DNA of 64,000 nucleotides from Balneola sp. (GTDB lineage Bacteria; Bacteroidota; Rhodothermia; Balneolales; Balneolaceae): NCBI GenBank assembly GCA_028284195.1, contig JANQSE010000006.1, positions 1 to 64,000 of the forward strand, read 5' to 3'. Shown piece by piece: positions 55,152 to 64,000 of this stretch (position 1 is its first letter; each line of letters starts with the position of its first letter). The notes under the pieces were generated by a model. It saw only the letters and a program-made list of their open reading frames with translations, ran no database searches and was not told where the DNA came from. The position numbers and the translations under genes were made by a program.

Positions 55152-58016
55152 TTACTTGATTAATGTCATTCGTCTGGTTTTAGAAAATAGCTGCCCGCCA
55201 TTTTGAGAGATCGCATTAATTCTATATAAATAAACACCACTGGCAAGGTTGCCGGCATCGAAAGATATTTGTTGTGTACCCGCTTTCTGAGTTGTCTTAT
55301 TCAATAATTCAGCTACTTTCCGCCCATTGATATCATATACTGCTAAAGACACAGTACTGGCCGCTGGTAATGAGTATGAAATGGTTGTGCTAGGATTAAA
55401 TGGGTTTGGGTAGTTTTGTGCCAAACTATAAGAAACAGGAAGCCCATTCGGATTTTCTTCTTCGTTAGAAACGGCGGCACTTGCGTCTCCTACAAAAATC
55501 CCACGACCGTGTGTTCCCACGGCTACTCTTTTATCAGAATCTCTGTAAGCAAGAAATTCGACAACAGTATTGCCGATAGAATTTTGGCCTTCTTTGCTCC
55601 AAACAGTGTTAGAGCCATTCAAAGTACTTGTAGAATATAACCCCGTACTAGTTCCAACGAGGTATAACTTTAGGTCATCATTGCCGGTAACAATAACTGC
55701 ATTTCGAACAGAAGGGCCATTGTTATCTTGGGGTTCTAAATTTCCTCCAACCGCAGTCCATGTTGCTCCGGCATCTAAAGAATGATAGATGCTCTCTGTT
55801 TCATAATTTGACACAATTACCAGTAATTCACTGCCATCTGATGAATTTACAGCAATGTCGTGAATGTAAGCCCCTGAGGGGGGTACTGTACTCGAATTTA
55901 ATGCTGTTATCGAAATATCTGTAGCAGCCAAATTTGAAGTGTTAGCATTATCGAGTCTGAAAATTCTGGGAGTATCATTACCTGCAGATGCCCCATAATA
56001 AAATCGGTTACTGGGATTTGTACTGCTAAATTCCAGGGTAGATATAAGATGGTTTACTCCGGCTCCGGAGTTGGCGTTTATCTTTGTCCATCCTGTAGAA
56101 GTACCACTAGGCTCAGCAGTATTTCGGGGAACGGTCCTCATTTGATTATTTCTCCAAAGTTCTGCTCCATCAGGATACATAACGAAGTTATCACTTGTTG
56201 GATTAACAGCAAATGGATGGATAAATAATTGATTGTTGGCACTAATAGGGGCTACAAAAGAAAAATTAATGAAACTTTCTGTTAAAGGTGCATATTCATA
56301 TTTAATTAACCGCCCTCTTTGAGAAGAGGTAAGGGCATATGCAGTACCTACAAAAGCATAACTGCCATCTCCAGATGAAATGTCATCCGATGGAGAAGTA
56401 ATGCCTGTTGTAGTATTGTATTCAAATAAAGGGGAGCCGTTATCCTGGGTTCCTCCAAGTATCCTGTTATCGTTTGAGGAGGGATGTAGAGCTACTGTGT
56501 AAAACTGGGTTACATTGTATCCGTTATTTAGTTCTGTCCATGTGACAGGTTGAGAAGTGATATTACTGGTAACACTGATACCGCCATCGTGAGATGAAAA
56601 AAACCGATTGGAATTGCTGGGATCAAATGCAAATCCGTGTTGGTCGGGGTGGTGACTTGAGTATTGAGAAATATTGTTAACTGATGCATAGCCACCAACC
56701 CAATAAGTATTTTTTGCAGAGTCATCAGTGATCCCATCCATATCTACATCAGGTGGAGTGCTGGAAAATCCATCAGTAGAACGGTACAAATTGGTTCCAC
56801 CAATGATTACAAAATTTGGATCAGTAGGATGAACAGCCACTACCATATTATATCCGCCCTGCAGGTTCATGTCACCTACAGGTTCACCAAAATCAGGAAT
56901 ACCACTAGTTCGATTGCTTGTGGATATGGTAGGGAAATTCGTTAAGTCAAAACGATATAGTTCGGGTTCGCTATTAGGGTTAGTAACAAACAGGTAAACA
57001 ATGTCGGGGTTTGAAGGGGCTACTGCTAAAACGCCACGGCTATAATCAGTTGTAATGCCACCTGGTGTGAAACCTTGCCAGGTTTGGCCATCATCTTGCG
57101 AAATATATATTCCAGTGCTATTTGTTTGTGAAATACCATTAAAGGGATTGGAAATGTATGCATATAATGTACCGTCGGAAGCCGCAATCACATCAGAGAA
57201 CCGATGTGCATTGAAACCTCCCAAAACTAAACTGGAAGATTGGAAGTTGTTTGTTGAACGGTAAATGCCGACAGCATTGCTTGCAAAGAATTTAGTTCCG
57301 GTAGTGGGGCTGATTGCTACATTTGATATAAAATCAAATTCCGAGTCAAATGAAACATTATTGTCTTCAGTTGCCTGGATTTGGCTCCAGGATTCTCCAT
57401 TGTTGGTAGATATATAAATTCCTGAACCAAAGTAACTTGCTCTACCACCTCTTGCTCTTGCTGAATTACCTGAGAATTCTCCTGTAGTATAAAACCAGGT
57501 GTCGAGATTTAGGGGATCTTGTGCAACAGCAGTAACAGCAAGGCTTTGTCCGGTAGTTGTTTTTTGGCTCCATGTTGAGCCTCCATCTGTTGATTTCCAC
57601 ATTCCCCCGGAAACACCACCTGCTATCAATATATTTGAGTTCCTTGAATCAATAGCAAAAGCCCGAGTTCTACCTCCTACATCGTTTGGGCCAGCTTCTA
57701 CCCAGCTAACAGCAGCTGAACTACTTTGTTGGTTTTCTTTCGTCTTTGAAACATGGACTATAGACTGGGCATGGGCTAATTCTTTCTGACGAATGTTGGC
57801 AGGGATTTTATTGGTATGCGGGCTTCTCTGCAACCTGAAAAAGTGTTCTTGACGGTCTTTGGAGTTTTGGGCACGATCAGCAAAGCTTTCTTCGAGCTTC
57901 GGGAGGTGAGCTTCATCTATGTTTAAAGTTGGTACCTCTATCCGAACAGGTATTAATAATAAAAAAGCTGCCAAAAGCAGAACGAAAGAGCAAAATGAAT
58001 GTATTCTTGGTTTCAT
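55152..58016 (-). CDS. secreted BNR/sortilin-type propeller protein with sorting domain
   Basis: The 954 residues have an N-terminal signal/anchor (FVLLLAAFLLLIPVRI). BNR/VPS10-like propeller repeats follow (GGMWKSTDGGSTWSQK, GIYISTNNGESWSQI, HSLDAGATWTAV). The C-terminal type IX-like sorting domain (LAQNYPNPFNPSTTISYSLP ... LASGVYLYRI) directs secretion and surface attachment. Such proteins are large exoproteins, sometimes glycosidases; no catalytic site was identified. The small lipoprotein gene upstream is 25 bp away. Confidence 0.9.
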   Translation of the reverse strand: MKPRIHSFCSFVLLLAAFLLLIPVRIEVPTLNIDEAHLPKLEESFADRAQNSKDRQEHFFRLQRSPHTNKIPANIRQKELAHAQSIVHVSKTKENQQSSSAAVSWVEAGPNDVGGRTRAFAIDSRNSNILIAGGVSGGMWKSTDGGSTWSQKTTTGQSLAVTAVAQDPLNLDTWFYTTGEFSGNSARARGGRASYFGSGIYISTNNGESWSQIQATEDNNVSFDSEFDFISNVAISPTTGTKFFASNAVGIYRSTNNFQSSSLVLGGFNAHRFSDVIAASDGTLYAYISNPFNGISQTNSTGIYISQDDGQTWQGFTPGGITTDYSRGVLAVAPSNPDIVYLFVTNPNSEPELYRFDLTNFPTISTSNRTSGIPDFGEPVGDMNLQGGYNMVVAVHPTDPNFVIIGGTNLYRSTDGFSSTPPDVDMDGITDDSAKNTYWVGGYASVNNISQYSSHHPDQHGFAFDPSNSNRFFSSHDGGISVTSNITSQPVTWTELNNGYNVTQFYTVALHPSSNDNRILGGTQDNGSPLFEYNTTTGITSPSDDISSGDGSYAFVGTAYALTSSQRGRLIKYEYAPLTESFINFSFVAPISANNQLFIHPFAVNPTSDNFVMYPDGAELWRNNQMRTVPRNTAEPSGTSTGWTKINANSGAGVNHLISTLEFSSTNPSNRFYYGASAGNDTPRIFRLDNANTSNLAATDISITALNSSTVPPSGAYIHDIAVNSSDGSELLVIVSNYETESIYHSLDAGATWTAVGGNLEPQDNNGPSVRNAVIVTGNDDLKLYLVGTSTGLYSTSTLNGSNTVWSKEGQNSIGNTVVEFLAYRDSDKRVAVGTHGRGIFVGDASAAVSNEEENPNGLPVSYSLAQNYPNPFNPSTTISYSLPAASTVSLAVYDINGRKVAELLNKTTQKAGTQQISFDAGNLASGVYLYRINAISQNGGQLFSKTRRMTLIK

Positions 58017-58041
58017 AATAGTGTTCTTATATAAATAGTAT

Positions 58042-58446
58042 TTATTTGATCGAGATTAATTCCCAATTAAATCTGGGTTTTTCATTGCCCAACATGGCTT
58101 TGTTTCCACTTCTGGTAATTACTGCATCAATCTCAGCTCCCCGCTTTAGTTTTTTACGTGCAGCATCCGAAAGGTGGTTGGGGTAAAGAAACTGGATTTT
58201 TGTATTTGGAGAAACCGGATCAGTTGCGCTGCCATATGCTAAAACTTTTTGGATTGTAGCTGATATTGTTTTTGTTCCATCTACGTCTGCAATTTCAGAA
58301 ACTAGCAATTTTGCTTCAATATGTTCGGGAGGGATAGGGACTTCAGCCTGTGGCTGTTTCTGGTTAGAAGATTCGAGATTTTTTTTATTACTGGCACAGC
58401 TTAAAGTTAGCAAGGCGGCGATCAGCATAAATGTGATCTTTTTCAT
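58042..58446 (-). CDS. small hypothetical lipoprotein
   Basis: The 134 residues have a lipobox (LIAALLTLSC) followed by a beta-rich domain (AKLLVSEIADVDGTKTISATIQKV) that may be OB-like. It lies just before the exoprotein gene on the same strand and is probably cotranscribed. Function unknown. Confidence 0.75.
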   Translation of the reverse strand: MKKITFMLIAALLTLSCASNKKNLESSNQKQPQAEVPIPPEHIEAKLLVSEIADVDGTKTISATIQKVLAYGSATDPVSPNTKIQFLYPNHLSDAARKKLKRGAEIDAVITRSGNKAMLGNEKPRFNWELISIK

Positions 58447-58542
58447 ATCAATTTAGTTATGTTTGTTATGTAAGAATATTGCAAAATCATTTTACATTTT
58501 CATGTATTAATTCTCACAACATTATCCTCAAATAACAGGTTC

Positions 58543-59724
58543 TTGAATCATCTTTTTTTTAAGCAATACATTGCCCAAACAAGCGATTTCCCAATAGGGT
58601 TAGAAATAACACAGGCTGAAGGGGTTTTCGTATATACCGCAGACCAAAAAAAGTACATGGACTTTATTTCAGGGATTGCGGTTAGCAGCTTAGGGCATAG
58701 GCATCCGAAAGTGGTTGAAGCCCTTCACCAACAGATTGATAAGCACCTCCACGTTATGGTATATGGAGAGTTTGTTCAAAAACCACAAGTTGAGTTCGCA
58801 AAGTTACTTCTGGAAAATCTTCCCGTTCAGTTTGAACAAATATACCTTGTGAATAGCGGTACAGAAGCTAATGAAGGAGCTCTCAAGCTTGCTAAAAAGT
58901 TTACCGGCCGTACAAAATTAATTGCATTCAAAAACAGTTATCATGGAGATACACATGGCTCTTTAAGTGTAACTGGGCGTGATATATACCGGGATCCTTA
59001 TCTACCGTTATTACCCAATGTTCATTTTGCCGAATTTAATTCGGATGAGGTTTTTGATTTGATCGATCATGAAACAGCAGCAGTTATTATGGAACCTATT
59101 CAGGGAGAAGGTGGGGTCATTCCATCAAAAAAAGACTGGCTTCAACATGTAAGAGAAAAATGTAGCGAGATGAGTGCATTGCTGATATTTGATGAAATAC
59201 AAAGCGGGTTTGGCCGTACAGGTAAACTCTTTGCTTTCGAGCATTATGATGTCATCCCCGATGTACTTTGCACGGCAAAAGCAATGGGCGGTGGAATGCC
59301 AATAGGCGGCTTTGCTTCTTCAAAGCAGATCTTCCAGACTTTTAAGTATGACCCACCCCTGAACCACGTAACCACTTTTGGGGGGCACCCCGTAAGTTGT
59401 GCTGCAGCACATGCGAATCTCAAAGAATTATTAAGGGGTGATTATTTTGAAAAGGCTTTAGAAATTGAGAGAAAAGCAAAATCGAAGTTGAAAGGTAAAG
59501 GTATCGTCGAAATGCGTGGAATGGGAGCAATGCTCGGGCTGGAATTGGAAAGCAAAGAACTTACCGAAAAAGTAGTTATGGATTGTTTTGATAAAGGAAT
59601 ATTACTTGGCTGGACTTTGCATTCAAATACACTGGTGCGCTTAGCCCCTCCATTAGTTATTTCTGATGGAGATTTGGAATGGGCATTGCAAACTATTCTG
59701 GGCAGCATCAAAAAATTTGCGTAG
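58543..59724 (+). CDS. class III aminotransferase (acetylornithine/ornithine aminotransferase-like)
   Basis: The 393 residues form a fold-type I PLP enzyme. Motifs are NSGTEANEGALKLAKKFTGR, the PLP aspartate in LLIFDEIQSGFGRTG and the Schiff-base lysine in CTAKAMGGGMPIGGF. Substrates in this family include ornithine, acetylornithine, GABA and lysine, and the sequence alone does not decide. The start is TTG at 58543. An aldehyde dehydrogenase follows after 46 bp, which fits oxidation of the semialdehyde made by the transaminase. Confidence 0.9.
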   Translation: MNHLFFKQYIAQTSDFPIGLEITQAEGVFVYTADQKKYMDFISGIAVSSLGHRHPKVVEALHQQIDKHLHVMVYGEFVQKPQVEFAKLLLENLPVQFEQIYLVNSGTEANEGALKLAKKFTGRTKLIAFKNSYHGDTHGSLSVTGRDIYRDPYLPLLPNVHFAEFNSDEVFDLIDHETAAVIMEPIQGEGGVIPSKKDWLQHVREKCSEMSALLIFDEIQSGFGRTGKLFAFEHYDVIPDVLCTAKAMGGGMPIGGFASSKQIFQTFKYDPPLNHVTTFGGHPVSCAAAHANLKELLRGDYFEKALEIERKAKSKLKGKGIVEMRGMGAMLGLELESKELTEKVVMDCFDKGILLGWTLHSNTLVRLAPPLVISDGDLEWALQTILGSIKKFA

Positions 59725-59770
59725 GAATTTCATTTACACAGGCATTGTTACCCGAAAAAACCATTGCATT

Positions 59771-61132
59771 ATGAAAACGCTTAATCCTGCAACCGGAGAA
59801 CTCATCAAAGAATATACTGATATGAGTGAAGATGAAGTATCCGGCATTATAAAGAGAGCCAATACAGCTCAGAAGCAATGGAGGAAAACAAGTTTTGATG
59901 AACGGGCAGCATATTTGTGCAAAATAGCCGCATTCCTCCAGGAACGAGAACAAGAACTTGGAAAATTGATGACTTTGGAAATGGGAAAACCCATTTCGCA
60001 ATCGATTGCAGAAATCGAAAAATGCGTCTGGGTATGTACATACTATGCAGAAAATGCTGAAGAGTTCCTATCGAAAGATCATATCAATACCGCTGCTTCC
60101 AAAAGCTATGTTACTTTTAATCCGCTTGGAGTTGTGCTTTCTATTATGCCGTGGAATTTTCCTTTCTGGCAGTTATTCCGGTTTGCAGTTCCGGCACTTA
60201 TGGCAGGTAACGGTGTGATTCTGAGCCACTCCGAAAACGTAACTGGTTGTGCTTTAGAGATTGAACAATTGATCCATGATTCGGGAATTTCGGCTGATTT
60301 ATTTCGAACCATTCTGGTATATAATGAAAATATGAAACCGGTTATTCAGCATAGTGGTATTGCCGCGGTAACCCTAACAGGAAGCACAAGAGCCGGAAAA
60401 ATTGTAGCATCACAAGCAGGAGAGGCTCTCAAAAAAACAGTGTTAGAATTAGGAGGAAGTGACCCCTCCGTTATTTTTGCTGATGCCGACATCAAACAAG
60501 CTGCAGAAAGCTGTGTGAACTCCCGGTTATTAAACAGTGGACAGAGTTGTATCGCTGCAAAACGCTTCGTGGTTGTTGAAGAAATCTATGACGAATTCGT
60601 TTCTGAATTCAAAAGATTGATGGAGTCAAAAAAAATGGGTAATCCTGCGGAACAAGGAACGGATGTTGGCCCGATGGCCCGTGAAGATTTGCGAGATCAG
60701 CTTCACAAGCAAGTTCAGAAAAGTGTGGAAAAAGGAGCCAAACTTACTCTGGGAGGAAAAATGCCGGGTACACCGGGAGCATTCTATCCGGTAACTATTT
60801 TGGAGAATGTAAAAAAAGGAATGCCTGCTTATGAAGAAGAATTATTCGGGCCCGTTGCTGCAATCATAAAAGTAAAGGATGAGCAGGAAGCTATTGAAAT
60901 AGCTAATGATTCGATCTATGGTTTGGGGGCATCCATCTATTCAGGGGATAAGGAAAGGGTAGAAAAAATAGCAGTGGAACAATTAGAAGCTGGTTGCTGC
61001 TTTGTAAACGATTTTGTGAAATCTGATCCTCGCTTGCCATTCGGCGGGATCAAACAATCAGGTTATGGGAGAGAACTTGGGTTGTATGGTATCCATGAGT
61101 TTGTGAATACGAAAACTGTATATGTAAAGTAG
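59771..61132 (+). CDS. NAD(P)-dependent aldehyde (succinate-semialdehyde-type) dehydrogenase
   Basis: The 453 residues from ATG 59771 (MKTLNPATGELIKEY) have the normal short-SSADH length; the ORF-track start lies inside the upstream gene. Motifs are PWNFPFWQLFR, LTGSTRAGK, catalytic glutamate ELGGSDP and catalytic cysteine SGQSCIAAKRF. It probably works with the upstream aminotransferase on a semialdehyde. Confidence 0.93.
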   Translation: MKTLNPATGELIKEYTDMSEDEVSGIIKRANTAQKQWRKTSFDERAAYLCKIAAFLQEREQELGKLMTLEMGKPISQSIAEIEKCVWVCTYYAENAEEFLSKDHINTAASKSYVTFNPLGVVLSIMPWNFPFWQLFRFAVPALMAGNGVILSHSENVTGCALEIEQLIHDSGISADLFRTILVYNENMKPVIQHSGIAAVTLTGSTRAGKIVASQAGEALKKTVLELGGSDPSVIFADADIKQAAESCVNSRLLNSGQSCIAAKRFVVVEEIYDEFVSEFKRLMESKKMGNPAEQGTDVGPMAREDLRDQLHKQVQKSVEKGAKLTLGGKMPGTPGAFYPVTILENVKKGMPAYEEELFGPVAAIIKVKDEQEAIEIANDSIYGLGASIYSGDKERVEKIAVEQLEAGCCFVNDFVKSDPRLPFGGIKQSGYGRELGLYGIHEFVNTKTVYVK

Positions 61133-61336
61133 TTAAGTCACTCAGAGCTATAGCGATGAAGTCTGCAAAATGAGTTAATTAGTAGTACTTGAATGTACAG
61201 ATCCTTCGCTATCGCTTAGGATGACTTTTGTAAGATATCATAATTGTAACAAGCCCTTTTTTGATAATGATTTTAGTTTCTCACTCACAATTAGTAAGAA
61301 TCCTCTTTATCTTTCAAGAAATTAAATTTTCTGGTT

Positions 61337-63049
61337 TTGAATATTCGTTTGGCACAGCTTAACCCAACCATCGGTGATTTATCCGGGAATAAAGCAATTG
61401 TTCTTGAAGCTATAGCAAGTGCTTCTGAAGATGGTATTAATCTGCTTATTTTGCCGGAGCTTATTGTTTGCGGCTACCCGCCCATGGACTTACTGGAAAA
61501 AGAAGTATTTCGGGAAATGTGCTATGGGGTTACTCAGGAAATTATTGAGAGCGTTGGGAATTTGACAGTAATTTTTGGCTCTATTACCGAAAACCATTCC
61601 GGAGTTGGGCGAACGTGTTATAACTCAGCTATTGTTGCAAAAAATGGGTTAGAAATTGCGCGGGTTCACAAAGCTCTGCTTCCAACTTACGATGTGTTCG
61701 ATGATCTGAGATATTTTGAGCCAGGAACAGAATTTGAACCCGTGATGATTGATGGAGTTCCATTTGGGATTACCGTATGCGAAGACATTTGGTTCAACGA
61801 TAATGAAATTAACTACCACACGTATTCAGTAAATCCTGCGGAAATTCTGACTCAAAAAGGGGCTCAGGCTATTATTAATGTTTCTGCTTCGCCTTTCACA
61901 AAAACAAAGCCGGTGAGCAGAGCAGGCATGCTTCAAAAACATGCAAGAGAATTAAATCTGCCTCTGTTTTATGTAAACCAGGTGGGTGCTAATACAGAAC
62001 TGGTTTTTGATGGTGATTCCCTCGCGCTGGATCAATCCGGAAAAATCATCAGCAGGGCTAAACGTTTTGCTGAGACTTATATCGATATCCAGTACGAAAT
62101 AGATTCACAATCGGTCGTTCAAACCGGAAGCACAAGCTCAAGCTTGGATGCCCCAAACCCTATTGAAAGTATGTTTAACGGTTTGGTAAAGGGTTTGCAG
62201 GATTATATCATAAAATCAAAAGCAGCAGCTAAGGTAGTTCTTGGTTTAAGCGGCGGGGTTGATTCGGCCTTAGTTGCTGTGATAGCCAAAGAAGCTCTCG
62301 GGCCGAAAAATGTGCTGGCGGTTACCATGCCATCAGAGTTTTCATCCGAAGGGAGTGTGACAGATTCCAAAAAGCTAGCCACTAATCTTGGAATAGAACT
62401 ACAAGAAATCTCAATTAAGCCAATTTTTGACTCCTACCTGGCGCAACTGAATCCGATTTTTGAAGGAATGGATTTTAATGTAGCAGAAGAGAACCTTCAG
62501 AGTAGAAGCCGTGGGGATTTGCTCATGGCCATTGCAAATAAGTTCGGTTTTATGCTTTTGAATACTGGCAACAAATCAGAAACAGCCGTTGGTTATTGCA
62601 CATTATATGGAGATATGGCCGGCGGGCTTGGGCTGATTTCTGATTTGTACAAAACCGAAGTGTATGCCATGTGCTGCTGGCTGAATGAGCAGTACTATCA
62701 AAAAGAAATAATTCCACAAGCGATTATAGATAAAGAACCAAGTGCAGAATTGCGCCCTGATCAAAAAGATTCAGATTCTTTGCCTGATTATGGAACATTA
62801 GATACCGTTTTGGAATATTACCTGGAGCACCAGCTTTCAAGAGAGGAAATAATCCGGAAAGGATTTGATGAGGAATTGATCGACCGGATTTTACGATTGG
62901 TTGATATTAACGAACACAAAAGATACCAGGCGGCACCCGGCTTAAAAATGTCGGCAAAAGCATTTGGAGCTGGCAGAAGATGGCCTATTGTTCAAGGTTG
63001 GACAGGCCAGGAGAGAAAATCACAAAAACCTGTTGCCAGAAAACAATAA
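61337..63049 (+). CDS. nadE: glutamine-dependent NAD+ synthetase
   Basis: The enzyme converts nicotinate adenine dinucleotide to NAD+. The 570 residues contain a nitrilase-type glutaminase domain with E/K/C (LPELIVCGYPP, HKALLPTYDVFDD, VCEDIW). The synthetase domain has the P-loop LGLSGGVDSALVA and GNKSETAVGYCTLYGD. The start is TTG at 61337. The two-domain form uses glutamine rather than free ammonia. Confidence 0.96.
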   Translation: MNIRLAQLNPTIGDLSGNKAIVLEAIASASEDGINLLILPELIVCGYPPMDLLEKEVFREMCYGVTQEIIESVGNLTVIFGSITENHSGVGRTCYNSAIVAKNGLEIARVHKALLPTYDVFDDLRYFEPGTEFEPVMIDGVPFGITVCEDIWFNDNEINYHTYSVNPAEILTQKGAQAIINVSASPFTKTKPVSRAGMLQKHARELNLPLFYVNQVGANTELVFDGDSLALDQSGKIISRAKRFAETYIDIQYEIDSQSVVQTGSTSSSLDAPNPIESMFNGLVKGLQDYIIKSKAAAKVVLGLSGGVDSALVAVIAKEALGPKNVLAVTMPSEFSSEGSVTDSKKLATNLGIELQEISIKPIFDSYLAQLNPIFEGMDFNVAEENLQSRSRGDLLMAIANKFGFMLLNTGNKSETAVGYCTLYGDMAGGLGLISDLYKTEVYAMCCWLNEQYYQKEIIPQAIIDKEPSAELRPDQKDSDSLPDYGTLDTVLEYYLEHQLSREEIIRKGFDEELIDRILRLVDINEHKRYQAAPGLKMSAKAFGAGRRWPIVQGWTGQERKSQKPVARKQ

Positions 63050-63154
63050 CCTTTCATTTCGAAGGTTGAAATTCAGGGATCAGAGAAATGCCTTTTTACG
63101 ATATATATGGCATTAATTTACTACTTTAAGCAAGTTTTAAATCTACAGACAGAC

Positions 63155-64000
63155 ATGCAGAATCTTACTAAAATCATTTTAAGTTTTTCGCTTTTGCTAT
63201 GCCTAGGCTCAGTACAAGCTCAGGATAGTACCATCATCAAGAAAGAAGACATGCCCTTGCGGCTGCTGCCCGTAACTAACCCGTTGTTGAATAAAAAAAC
63301 TATCGAGAAAGAGAGCGAATTTGAACCGGTTACGGTTGAACTTGATGCTTTCCAAAAAGATATCCTTCGCAGAATCACTGATATTTATCAACTGCATGTG
63401 TTGAGTCTGGAATCTCAACTTAATAATGACGCTTTAGAGGCAGAGACATACATAAATGATGCATTAAATGCTTCACAAGCATTGCTGGATGATTTCCCGG
63501 AGATCCGTTCTGATCGGCGCTTTGCTGAGCTATCAAGAGCTGTGGTAAGCGAGTATCGGCAATTTTATGGGATAAGCGAGGACGCAGATCGTGCTCAGGG
63601 AGAAATTTTTGCAATACAAGAAGAGCTTTTCGCTGCCGATGAGGCTTTCTTTGATGAGGATTTTGATTTCCCCCGAGATGTCCTTTTACCCAAAACAACA
63701 GTTCCGCTTATACAGAACAGATATGTAACTAACAGCCTGGTGTATTATACCATAAAGCGTCCGGAAGTAATGGAACTGTGGTTAAAACGTGCCGAAGTAT
63801 ATATGCCGATGATCCAAAAAATCTTTAAAGAAGAAAGATTACCTTCTGAACTAGCTTATTTAGCGTTTATTGAAAGCGGATTAAACCCCAAAGCACGAAG
63901 CTGGGCGGCTGCGGTAGGTATGTGGCAGTTTATTGCAGCAACCGGAAGAGTTTACGGGTTAGAAATAAACTGGTGGGTAGATGAGCGGCGGGATCCTGAA
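63155..64000 (+). CDS. lytic transglycosylase (partial, runs off window)
   Basis: The reading frame is open to the window end (282 codons). The signal peptide (LSFSLLLCLGSVQAQ) is followed by a helical region and the start of an SLT lytic-transglycosylase domain: ELAYLAFIESGLNPKARS with the catalytic glutamate, then GMWQFIAATGRVYGL. It resembles MltD-type murein hydrolases. The ORF track omits it because it has no stop in the window. Confidence 0.9.
   Translation, partial: MQNLTKIILSFSLLLCLGSVQAQDSTIIKKEDMPLRLLPVTNPLLNKKTIEKESEFEPVTVELDAFQKDILRRITDIYQLHVLSLESQLNNDALEAETYINDALNASQALLDDFPEIRSDRRFAELSRAVVSEYRQFYGISEDADRAQGEIFAIQEELFAADEAFFDEDFDFPRDVLLPKTTVPLIQNRYVTNSLVYYTIKRPEVMELWLKRAEVYMPMIQKIFKEERLPSELAYLAFIESGLNPKARSWAAAVGMWQFIAATGRVYGLEINWWVDERRDPE

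Noticed and set aside
61133-61336. Small RNA or mobile element between the aldehyde dehydrogenase gene and nadE
   Set aside because: Only a fragment resembling a dispersed intergenic repeat (GGATGAC...) is present, with no stable structure or ORF.

Overview
The window reads as chromosome from a Gram-negative, low-to-moderate GC member of the Bacteroidota/Balneolota lineage, probably a marine Balneolota-like bacterium. This is an inference. It rests on a type IX-like C-terminal sorting domain in the 954-residue secreted protein (motif NYPNPFNPST), several lipoproteins and FecR/PKD surface proteins, a monomeric NADP isocitrate dehydrogenase, a DUF5117-type metalloprotease and weak Shine-Dalgarno signals with some TTG starts. 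Most of the sequence is ordinary core genome, densely packed in short operons.

Layout. 1-399: left edge of an integron-like locus, made of an attI-like hairpin and the remnant of a tyrosine-recombinase gene. 402-3273: TrkH/TrkA potassium uptake. 3368-11971: an operon of sensor kinase, FecR-like protein and giant PKD-repeat protein. 12162-20036: small winged-helix-like protein, DUF5117-type metalloprotease, alanine dehydrogenase, aldo/keto reductase, LolC/E-type permease, LysS. 20136-25298: phosphopantetheinyl transferase, MEMO-like/DUF2520/alkyltransferase-like operon, thioredoxin-like protein, QueD, QueE, SDR. 25303-38617: S41 peptidase, isocitrate dehydrogenase, MutL, a queuosine-mannosyltransferase-like protein, M28 peptidase, DnaB, family-4-like uracil-DNA glycosylase, MtaB. 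38697-45266: a chromosomal integron. 45331-64000: DapD, a stress-type cluster (NTF2-like, SDR, DinB, WYL regulator), a threonine synthase with a fused LeuA regulatory domain, AnmK, a sorting-domain exoprotein, class III aminotransferase plus aldehyde dehydrogenase, NadE and the start of a lytic transglycosylase.

The most unusual part is 38.7-45.3 kb. Read on the minus strand it has classical integron order: a divergent integrase remnant, an attI-like hairpin, then five cassettes, each ending in an imperfect palindrome of about 100-190 bp placed straight after the last stop codon and bounded by RYYYAAC/GTTRRRY-like core sites. In three of the five cassettes the bases after the G|TT crossover are the exact complement of the cassette's own R'' site (TTATAGCC/GGCTATAAC, TTAGGCAC/GTGCCTAAC, TTGAAGATGAA/TTCATCTTCAAC), as expected if the cassette once circularised. 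Cassettes carry a three-gene sigma-factor operon, a secreted propeller plus two barrel paralogues (one frameshifted), an ORF-less 124-bp mini-cassette, two unknown genes and a membrane protein. A second attI-like site with another integrase remnant lies at the left edge. Both integrase remnants keep the N-terminal domain and the extreme C-terminus but have lost the catalytic core, and both attI-like sites share a hairpin at identical spacing with compensatory base changes.
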